Shown piece by piece: positions 57,128-64,000 of a stretch of 64,000 bases of DNA. Positions within the stretch are counted from its first letter, which is position 1. Each line of letters starts with the position of its first letter. The DNA is from Fuerstiella sp. (GTDB taxonomy: Bacteria; Planctomycetota; Planctomycetia; Planctomycetales; Planctomycetaceae): positions 434,001 through 498,000 of the forward strand of contig JAKVAZ010000006.1 of the NCBI GenBank assembly GCA_022447225.1. The letters are read 5' to 3'. The position numbers were made by a program, and so were the translations under genes. Below the pieces are notes generated by a model that worked only from the letters and a program-made list of their open reading frames with translations, made no database searches and was not told where the DNA came from.

Positions 57128-58210
57128 TTAGCGAGAAAGGTACTGACGCGGTTTGCCTTCGGGGCCGATCTGCACGGTGTATTCCCTGCCTCCCGGCGCG
57201 ACACTCGCCTTGATCCACACCCCCTGGCACCCCTGAGTTGGACCGGAATTGGCAATAAAACTTGGCGGTGTTTGTAACCCTGGCTCGAGCTTGACATTGC
57301 GATGCAGCTGATAAAGCGTCTCCAGAGATTCGCACTCCCGCAATGTGCGGATCACTCCTTCAGCACCGCCCTTGGTCGGCCCGTTACACATAACAGCTAC
57401 CCGTGGATCAATGGCCCGAACCAGCACAGGGTTATTGCTCGAAGGCAATCCGTGATGAGTGACCATAAACATATCCACCTGACCAATCGGATTGTTCGGC
57501 ATCATCAATTTTGCTTCGATGTTCCATGTCAGATCACCACAACAAAGAAATCGAAATTCACCAAACGTCAGCAGGAAACTGAGACTGGCTGCGTTATCAG
57601 TCGTGTCCTCCGCCTGCGGCACATGTAGATCTGCATAAGGATTAGGCTTGCCATTATTTGAGATCACTTCACGACTTGCTGTCAGGATTCGAATCCCGTA
57701 CGGCGTCTTGCCTGATTTCAAAGGCAGGCTGTCACCAGCCTTCAGGGACATTGATGCATTCTGCGACGCAGATCGATAGTTAGCGACCCGAGTCACAAAC
57801 TGGGCATCCTCCGACAGTACATCCGGGATACCACGATCCCAAAAGTTGTTGATTCTGATTTTGGTCGACAGTGCGGCGTGGTTACCGTAGTGATCAAGAT
57901 GCCAGTGTGTCACGGCCGCGTGGTCGACTTCGTTCACCCCTGCCACATCACGGACCACGTGCAGAATCCGGTTGAGATCACGGCCATTGTTATCCGGGTA
58001 ACCCGAATCGATGATCAGCGATTCTCCCGACGGTGACACAAAAAGTGTACAGGCACCGCCCTCGACATCAATAAAGTAGATGTCCAGACGACCATCCGTG
58101 TCCGCCCCGGACACAGACGGCATCCACATCACAAGGAACGCCAGCATCGCTGCCGCAACTCCGGAAATTTGAGCGAGTCGAAACGAAAACAGGAAAGTAA
58201 TCGCAGGCAT
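57128..58210 (-). CDS. Secreted metallo-beta-lactamase-fold protein (ComEC C-terminal type)
   Basis: 360 residues. A hydrophobic N terminus (to about residue 36) is a signal peptide. The domain resembles the beta-lactamase part of ComEC: YFIDVEGGACTLF, LIIDSGYPDN, then HxHxDH as H102-W-H104-L-D106-H107, and later LLTFGEFRFLCCGDL and FMVTHHGLPSSN. These ligands fit a two-zinc hydrolase. ComEC's membrane competence part is absent. The role may be nuclease or phosphodiesterase; unproven. It is convergent with the Nramp-like gene. Confidence 0.85.
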   Translation of the reverse strand: MPAITFLFSFRLAQISGVAAAMLAFLVMWMPSVSGADTDGRLDIYFIDVEGGACTLFVSPSGESLIIDSGYPDNNGRDLNRILHVVRDVAGVNEVDHAAVTHWHLDHYGNHAALSTKIRINNFWDRGIPDVLSEDAQFVTRVANYRSASQNASMSLKAGDSLPLKSGKTPYGIRILTASREVISNNGKPNPYADLHVPQAEDTTDNAASLSFLLTFGEFRFLCCGDLTWNIEAKLMMPNNPIGQVDMFMVTHHGLPSSNNPVLVRAIDPRVAVMCNGPTKGGAEGVIRTLRECESLETLYQLHRNVKLEPGLQTPPSFIANSGPTQGCQGVWIKASVAPGGREYTVQIGPEGKPRQYLSR

Positions 58211-59106
58211 AGCGGGATTTCATAGAGTGAGAATTAATATCAGTCCACGTACAATGTTAAACAGTGCCGGTTACTGAGCATACCACCGAAATACTGCGAA
58301 TTCATCCTTTGCTTCAGATGAATTCCATCAATGGCACTGCTAAATAGCCGACTCCTGGTATACCGGACGGCCGGTTAGGAACCTGACCAATCGACTGATC
58401 CGTCACAGCGTTGAAATATCACGAAGTTTGCCGTGCGCAGACGAAAACGAACCTGCTCATATCAGCCAGATTGCAGACCGTTAACAAACGGTTATTGTTT
58501 TGTGACATCAAGCAGTTTGCCGAATTCACTCCTGACTTCACCCTCGGCCCAATCACTATTCATGCCCCTGAACAATGAGGACTGCGGCCAGTCGAAGAAC
58601 TCAACAAATGGTGGAGAGACGAGAAGAACACTGATTTTTCAGCAATGAACCATTCATCCACGACAGCAAAACCAAACACCTTTCAGAATCAATTCACAAC
58701 CGTAACCGCTTCGCGCCGGCCTGCTTTCACATCGACGGCCCCGACATCACCCGACTCTCCGATGAAGAACGCCGGAAGCTTTCCACAAAGCCTCGACACT
58801 TCCCCCGGCCGACTGTGGTATCTGTCAAAATTTCTTTGTCTGCAATACGGAAAAACGAGGCCTGCTGCTGACGCTGTAATGATGAGGCTCCGATTCGACA
58901 ACTGAACGACTCAAACAGGCAGCAGTCCAGGTTTCAGGATCTATGTCCGACTAACCGGTGCGCAAGCCGAACCGGGGCTCTCCATAATATCCGACGGCCG
59001 GTAACGGCCACCGTTCCACTGTCTGTAACTCGATCAAAAAGTCCATCGTGAATATCGATTCATCCAGTCAACGCTGCCGTACGGGCTGAACAGTTGGAAT
59101 CGGGAT
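58211..59106. other. Long intergenic region with traces of a decayed frame
   Basis: About 900 bases between two - strand genes. Apart from the possible remnant at 58582-58879 (listed separately), I see nothing. No promoter or terminator is clear. Confidence 0.4.
58582..58879 (+). pseudogene. Possible decayed gene spread over three frames
   Basis: On the + strand three protein-like stretches follow each other in three different frames: VEELNKWWRDEKNTDFS from 58591, then FHIDGPDITRLSDEERRKLS from about 58725, then ADCGICQNFFVCNTEKRG from 58808 ending at a TAA at 58877. Each step needs a frameshift. I do not recognise the protein family; the order and composition suggest a small gene broken by indels. 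It could also be chance. Confidence 0.3.
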
Positions 59107-59889
59107 TCAGTCGAAGGCTCTCTGAAAAAACTGGGCTCCCATCCCACCATCGACCACAAGAGTGCTTCCTGTAATCCAGGTCGATTCGTTTGAAATCAGG
59201 AACCGCACAGCTTGGGCAATGTCCAGTGGCGTCCCTCTCCGACGCAACGGATGACTCACTCGCGTGATTCGATCAATTCTCTCCGGATCAGATTCCTGAG
59301 CCAGAAAATTCTCCCACAGGGGTGTGTCAATGTATCCCGGACAGATGGCGTTGACGCGCACCTGATCGGGTGCATTTTCGACTGCCAGTGAACGGGTGAG
59401 TGAGACCATGCCTCCTTTGCTGGCATCATACGCAGCGGCACCGGCAAAACCGAAACTGGCATGAACAGAGGCTATGTTCACGATGGACCCTCCCTGCCTG
59501 CGCAGCGCCGGCAGACACGCTCGGCTGCATAAAAACGTTCCACCCAGATTGACGTCGATCACCCGCTTCCAGTTTTCCTGGCTAAAGGACGTCGTGGGAC
59601 CTTCAAGATCGATCCCCGCATTGTTGACCAGAGAATCGACGCGGCCAAACGCCTCCAGTGTCTGTGCGACCATTGCAGCAACACAAACCTCGTCGGCAAC
59701 ATCTGTCTTGATGAATATCGATTGCCCCCCGGATTCCAGAATTTCATTGTCCGCAGCCATTCCTTTTTCGGGATCGACTTCAGCCACCACCACACTGGCC
59801 CCCTCCCGGGCGGCCAGCAGTGCGGTCTCTTTCCCAATCCCCGAACCTGCCCCCGTCACAATCACAACATGGCCACTCAGTGTACTCAT
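59107..59889 (-). CDS. Short-chain dehydrogenase/reductase
   Basis: 260 residues, classical SDR length. The NAD(P) motif TGAGSGIGKE is at 12-21, NNAG at 89-92, and the catalytic set S141, Y154 and K158 (SVHAS and YDASK) is complete. A C-terminal W-I-T-G-S-T-L-V-V-D-G-G motif closes the fold. Position-38 aspartate region (AEVDP) suggests NAD rather than NADP. Substrate not visible. 2-Keto-3-deoxy-L-fuconate dehydrogenase is an SDR, and fucD is 6 kb away, so it could act there; many other sugars are possible. Confidence 0.88.
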   Translation of the reverse strand: MSTLSGHVVIVTGAGSGIGKETALLAAREGASVVVAEVDPEKGMAADNEILESGGQSIFIKTDVADEVCVAAMVAQTLEAFGRVDSLVNNAGIDLEGPTTSFSQENWKRVIDVNLGGTFLCSRACLPALRRQGGSIVNIASVHASFGFAGAAAYDASKGGMVSLTRSLAVENAPDQVRVNAICPGYIDTPLWENFLAQESDPERIDRITRVSHPLRRRGTPLDIAQAVRFLISNESTWITGSTLVVDGGMGAQFFQRAFD

Positions 59890-60120
59890 TGCGCATCCTC
59901 GTATGTTTCAACAGACAGCAACTGTCGGGGTACAACGGTACGGTGGTGTTGTGCGAACATCGCCTGATCGCACCGCAACGACCGCGTGGTATAACGAGCG
60001 TTGAGCGCTCTGGACACTGTGTTCCTGTAAATTTCCTGCGTCGAATATTTGACACGGAAGGTTTGTATCAACAGGCGAGCCCGTCAACAGTTTCAGCCTG
60101 ACTTCATTCCCGGTTCTCCG

Positions 60121-62961
60121 TCACGGTTCGGATTGCCGCCGAACGTGTTCGTACAAAATCACTCCACGCTCATCCCGAAAACGGAAGCGAAGTGACGTCT
60201 GTTCATCAGCGGCGTCCGGTGAACATTCGATCTCAAGAAATCCACCCGAAGCCACCGTCTGTGTATACGGCTGCCTGATTAAACCGTTGGGATCCGTTGA
60301 TTCCGGATCTCCGGGCTGACGACCGAGTCGTGAGTTGGCGTCCACGAGCGCCCCGCAGGAGAATTCTTCAATTCCTGTCGGGTGCACCGAATGATACTGC
60401 CAGTGTCGGTCTCCGCACACCAGAAAAAAATCTTCGGCAACCCCTGTCTCACTCAGCCACCGGAAAAATTCATCACGCTCATGGCGAAATCCTCCGACGT
60501 TGGTGTGATTGTCCGTCTTGCGTTTGTCGTCCGGGCCAATCATGGGCGTAGGTGAAACCAGCAGTTTGAATGTAGCATCGCTGTCTAACAGAGTCTTTTT
60601 CAGCCAGGATTTTTGTTCGACCCCCCAAATCGTTTTTCCGGGACCATCCGCGATGCTGTTGGGACTTCGATGCAGTCGATTTTCCGGAAACCAAACCTGA
60701 AGATCTTTGCTGACCCGGTGAGTGCGATACGTTTTCAGGCTGTCGTCACCCGAGGGACCATACGGCAACTGCTCCAGCATCACACGATGCCCCAGTTCCG
60801 GTGACGGATCATAGTCACCACTGTTATCACAGTCGTCGAGACGATAATCATGATCGTCGATCATCCAGTACGTCGGCACCACTGCAAATAATTGATGATA
60901 CCGGGCCTGCACAAACTGTTCATGCCATTTTTGGCGCATCTCCGTCAACGACTGCGCACGAAATTTTCCTGACGGAAAGTCGTAATAGATGTTGTCACCG
61001 GTTCCCACAAAGAAAAGGGGATTCAGACGACGGATGGTGTCCAGTGACGGGTAACCAAGATGCCTGTCGGGACCAGCGTATTCCACCGGCAGTCCTGGAC
61101 TCACCTGAACAGGCCGACTAAGACGGCTCGGATCGTCCCCGTGGAATTCACGGTGATTCATCCCGGTGACAACCACAAAATTCAGGGACTGTGATCGACC
61201 GACTCCGTACAACGTGCGAAATGAAGCTTGCGGTCCAGGATACAGTTCATTCCTGACCGTTCCGATTCGCGTTTTGCACACATAATCGACACCCGGTCGC
61301 AATCCGTTAAACCAGGTCCTCGCAATGAAGTCCTGTTCATCGGACGTGTTGATCATCCGTGTAACAACATCAGCACTGTCTGCAGAACATAGAGAAAACT
61401 CAACAATTCCCGCAAGCCCCGGCAAATCACCGTCCAGCAAATGATCTGAATGCGTGAGGCGGACCTGGACAACCGCTGATGACGAAGTGACTTCACCAAC
61501 CATAATCCCCTGACCGGCATGAATCAGCGGTTTCTCAAAACCTTCTCTCACCGTGCCGTCATGAGCTATTAACGGCTGTGCCGCCTGGACCCGGCCGAGC
61601 GGACGACAACCTGCCCCCGTCCCTGCCTGCCCCAGATCGCTGTCTGTCGCCTCAGCGATTTTTCGCAGCCGTGTAACGATATCGCGGTGCATCAAGGCAA
61701 CGTTTGTTGATTCCGAGATGTCATCATCCAGATTGTAGAGTTCTTCCGATTCCAGGTGCAGCTTCCAGGGCCCGTTCCGCAATGCCTTCAGACTGAGACC
61801 TCGGTAATAGAAAAAAGTTTCATGCGGAGGCTGAGCATTCTCATGCCCGGCAAGAACGGGCATGATATCCCGACCGTCGATTTTGCGGTCGGCAGGTAGA
61901 TTTCCGCCTGCCAGACTGACCAGTGTGGGAAGGATGTCCATGGTTCCTGTGACCTCACCCACAACACTGCCGGGGGAGATCTGTCCTGGCCACCATGCAA
62001 TCGCAGGGACTCGAACACCACCTTCAAACGTGGTGCCCTTACCGCCACGTAGCGGGAAATTGACTGCTCCGTGGCGCAGATGGCCACCATTGTCAGATGT
62101 AAAGAGGACCAGTGTGCTATCGGATAATCCAAGCTGTCGAATTGTTTCCAGAACCTGTCCCACGCTCCAGTCGACTTCTTCGACCCAGTCACCAAACAGC
62201 CCGTGCTGTGATTTTCCCTGGAACCGTTTGCCGGGATAGAGCGGAAAATGTACGGCTGAATGCGGGAAGTAGAGAAAGAAGGGCTCGTCGCGGTGATTCC
62301 AGAGAAATGACACAGCTTCCTGGGTGTACCGTTCAACGATCGCGTGCTGGTCATCAGGAAGAACGCTCTGCAGTACCGTTTCATTGCGCAACAGCGGAAG
62401 CGGCGGCTGCGCACCACGGGAATTTCTGTCCGCTGACGGCAGGGGCTGTCCGGCATTGCTCCTGGCACCATCTGTCGCCGGTCCCATATCGTTTGAATAA
62501 GGAAGTCCGTAGAAGTAGTCAAACCCCTGTCGAGTCGGCAGAAATTCCGGCTGGTCACCCAAATGCCATTTGCCAATGATTCCGGTTGCATATCCCCGAT
62601 CTTTGAGCAGTTCAGCGATGGTGATCTCACCCGCAGCAAGCCCCGTATCCTCACCGGGAAACAACACGTTTGGAATACTCAATACTCGTTTCGGATAACA
62701 TCCGGTCATCAGTGAGGCACGAGACGGCGAACAAACGGGAGCGGCATAAAAACACGTCAGCCGGCAACCTTCCATTGCCAGACGATCAAGGTTCGGGGTC
62801 CGGTTAACAGTGTTTCCAAATGGCCCGATATCACCGTAACCAAGATCGTCAATGCTGATGACAATAAAATTCGGACGTTCAGAGTCAGCTGCAGAGTGAT
62901 CGTGACAGTACGACAAAGCCAGTGCTGCAGTTACAACGGACATCATCTTCATTCGCTGCAT
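60121..62961 (-). CDS. Sulfatase–PhoD phosphatase fusion protein, secreted
   Basis: 946 residues with a signal peptide to about residue 25. Residues about 28-470 are a type I sulfatase: metal ligands in ISIDDLGYGD (D38, D39), the formylglycine site C77-S-P-S-R81 followed by ASLMTG, IIGKWHLGD, and LFTSDNGGH. From about 490 to the end is a PhoD-like phosphatase: an N-terminal fibronectin-type domain with IMVGEVTSSSAVVQVRL, then GTGDNIYYD (about 654), MIDDHDYRLDDCD (about 702-714) and CGDRHWQYHS (about 850). Both active sites look intact. The joint is continuous with no stop or start between. Likely periplasmic, removing sulfate and phosphate from a polymer; the substrate is unknown. Confidence 0.92.
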   Translation of the reverse strand: MQRMKMMSVVTAALALSYCHDHSAADSERPNFIVISIDDLGYGDIGPFGNTVNRTPNLDRLAMEGCRLTCFYAAPVCSPSRASLMTGCYPKRVLSIPNVLFPGEDTGLAAGEITIAELLKDRGYATGIIGKWHLGDQPEFLPTRQGFDYFYGLPYSNDMGPATDGARSNAGQPLPSADRNSRGAQPPLPLLRNETVLQSVLPDDQHAIVERYTQEAVSFLWNHRDEPFFLYFPHSAVHFPLYPGKRFQGKSQHGLFGDWVEEVDWSVGQVLETIRQLGLSDSTLVLFTSDNGGHLRHGAVNFPLRGGKGTTFEGGVRVPAIAWWPGQISPGSVVGEVTGTMDILPTLVSLAGGNLPADRKIDGRDIMPVLAGHENAQPPHETFFYYRGLSLKALRNGPWKLHLESEELYNLDDDISESTNVALMHRDIVTRLRKIAEATDSDLGQAGTGAGCRPLGRVQAAQPLIAHDGTVREGFEKPLIHAGQGIMVGEVTSSSAVVQVRLTHSDHLLDGDLPGLAGIVEFSLCSADSADVVTRMINTSDEQDFIARTWFNGLRPGVDYVCKTRIGTVRNELYPGPQASFRTLYGVGRSQSLNFVVVTGMNHREFHGDDPSRLSRPVQVSPGLPVEYAGPDRHLGYPSLDTIRRLNPLFFVGTGDNIYYDFPSGKFRAQSLTEMRQKWHEQFVQARYHQLFAVVPTYWMIDDHDYRLDDCDNSGDYDPSPELGHRVMLEQLPYGPSGDDSLKTYRTHRVSKDLQVWFPENRLHRSPNSIADGPGKTIWGVEQKSWLKKTLLDSDATFKLLVSPTPMIGPDDKRKTDNHTNVGGFRHERDEFFRWLSETGVAEDFFLVCGDRHWQYHSVHPTGIEEFSCGALVDANSRLGRQPGDPESTDPNGLIRQPYTQTVASGGFLEIECSPDAADEQTSLRFRFRDERGVILYEHVRRQSEP

Positions 62962-63051
62962 CAGACGACTTTCAAACGTGAACCAGGGTGGAACTCATGA
63001 GCCTACCGTACATGCCCTCCGGCCCCCCTGTCCAATACTCGAAGTATCCTC

Positions 63052-64000
63052 TTACCCGGTTCCCAGGCCCCGGTCCAGCGCATCAAGTTCGCGATGGTAA
63101 GCATCCATCGTGCCGGCCAGCATTTTGGCACTGATTTTCCAGACCGGATTGTCTTCCGTGGAAGCGTTACAGTGGTCCGTCAACAGCCTGAACAGAAAAC
63201 GAAACAGGTGACGAGGAACCCGCAACTGTCCGAACCTCTCAATGAGCTGATCCTCAGTGACGTCATCTGCAAAGAGACTGCTAATCGAAACACTCTTATC
63301 CGCTGAATCGTGCAGGCAGGCCCGCAGCCGATTCGTTGCCATGTCGTAAAGTGATTCTCCGGTCCATTCGAGACTGTTGATCAGGTTCTGCTTGTCCAGT
63401 CGTGACCGTTCATAAAACTCCCGCTTCTCGCGGTTGAGATAGTAGACCACATCCTTCGGCAACAACATTTTGAACCCGATACCTGGATGCTTCAGGAATT
63501 TGTTGTCGAACATGGACCACAGAAAATCCCGCATACGCTCGGGCGAACCGTTGATCAAATGAGGTTCATCCACTCGATCAACGATCACAACCATACTGGT
63601 GAAACCAAGCGGCTTCAGGATACGCTGTAGCCGTGACATCAGTTCGTAACGGTCATCACTGCGATCACGTGAGGGCATGGGTTGACCATCAATCTCACGT
63701 GCGTAAAAGGCACCAAGAATCCGACGAAGTGTGGACGTACCGTGCTCCAGAATTCGAACCTGCGATGCAATCCCTCGGGACCTCCACCACAACTGCAACC
63801 ATCTTCGAACCCAGGGAATCCATCCGGCGGCGACAATCACCCGAATCCACCACGCCTGAAGGGCCCCCAATGTACTCAGGCCTTCCGTGGGGAAGTTTCG
63901 CAGCGCGAACCCAAGCGTCAGAATAGTCACTGCAGTACCAAGCCAAAGGCGCCAGCCGGTCCCCGGTGTCAAAAAACCGAGCCGCCATTTGATGCGTTTC
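63052..64000 (-). CDS. KAP-like P-loop NTPase, C-terminal part (cut by window edge)
   Basis: At least 315 residues; the frame is open to the right edge, so the start lies outside. The visible N-terminal portion holds two hydrophobic segments (about residues 10-26 and 40-60 of the visible part). A Walker B-like VVIVDRVDEP, with a preceding phenylalanine-rich strand, and a C-terminal all-helical part with LLPKDVVYYLNRE, then FRFLFRLLTDH, fit the KAP family of membrane-linked P-loop NTPases, where the two spans are inserted in the ATPase domain. The P-loop would be beyond the window. Function unknown; some KAP proteins act in phage resistance. Confidence 0.6.
   Translation of the reverse strand, partial: KRIKWRLGFLTPGTGWRLWLGTAVTILTLGFALRNFPTEGLSTLGALQAWWIRVIVAAGWIPWVRRWLQLWWRSRGIASQVRILEHGTSTLRRILGAFYAREIDGQPMPSRDRSDDRYELMSRLQRILKPLGFTSMVVIVDRVDEPHLINGSPERMRDFLWSMFDNKFLKHPGIGFKMLLPKDVVYYLNREKREFYERSRLDKQNLINSLEWTGESLYDMATNRLRACLHDSADKSVSISSLFADDVTEDQLIERFGQLRVPRHLFRFLFRLLTDHCNASTEDNPVWKISAKMLAGTMDAYHRELDALDRGLGTG

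Overview
The window looks like chromosomal DNA of a marine-type planctomycete (Planctomycetales, Planctomycetaceae-like). The main evidence is family content: a DUF1501 protein next to a large PSCyt1/DUF1549/DUF1553 cytochrome-type protein, many secreted sulfatase and PhoD-like enzymes, a helix-turn-helix plus receiver regulator, and several planctomycete-style hypothetical proteins. Shine-Dalgarno sequences are weak or absent before most genes. I see no rRNA, tRNA, CRISPR array, insertion sequence or prophage. Genes at both edges are cut by the window.

Layout. 0-2.3 kb: a membrane-anchored MutS-like gene (cut at the left edge) behind a GspE/PilB-like gene that has lost its ATPase motifs. 2.5-15 kb: housekeeping and single genes (rimO, a pgsA-like gene, an M19 dipeptidase, a PAC2 protein, a TauD-like oxygenase, a TVP38 membrane protein, an HD protein, purM with an ABC-2 permease, an ExeA-like ATPase, a primary-type sigma factor). 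15-21 kb: a metallophosphoesterase, then a tight + strand cluster rpe / degenerate histidine phosphatase / accD / Ser-Thr kinase / rsfS. 21-23 kb: a membrane glycosyltransferase gene holding a perfect palindrome of the ParB-binding parS type, with a second strong match just upstream of the gene. 23.9-30.9 kb: a long - strand run folE, two membrane/zinc-ribbon proteins, an FAD/Fe-S oxidase, moaD, moaE, moaA. 31-42 kb: HtrA protease, HTH-receiver regulator with a clear terminator, MMPL exporter, and the DUF1501 plus PSCyt1/DUF1553 pair. 42-52 kb: Ski2-like helicase, class V aminotransferase, EamA-like transporter, PhoD-like phosphatase, UvrA paralogue. 52-63 kb: L-fuconate dehydratase, DUF309 protein, HpcH/HpaI aldolase, Nramp-like transporter, secreted beta-lactamase-fold protein, an SDR, and a sulfatase-PhoD fusion. 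63-64 kb: C-terminal part of a KAP-like membrane NTPase, cut at the right edge.

How the genes may work together. The folE-moa run carries two enzymes that both start from GTP (pterin and molybdopterin synthesis). The 52-63 kb part, with L-fuconate dehydratase, an SDR, an aldolase and a secreted sulfatase, fits use of sulfated fucose-containing polysaccharides, although the genes are scattered and not one operon. Three proteins (GspE-like, histidine phosphatase-like, Nramp-like) keep their fold signatures but lack canonical functional residues. I found no convincing new defence or mobile system. The best leads are the parS-like sites, the sulfatase-PhoD fusion, the pseudoenzymes, and the repeat-rich junction at 4.8-4.94 kb. 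All calls rest on reading the sequence and on family knowledge; no search was run.
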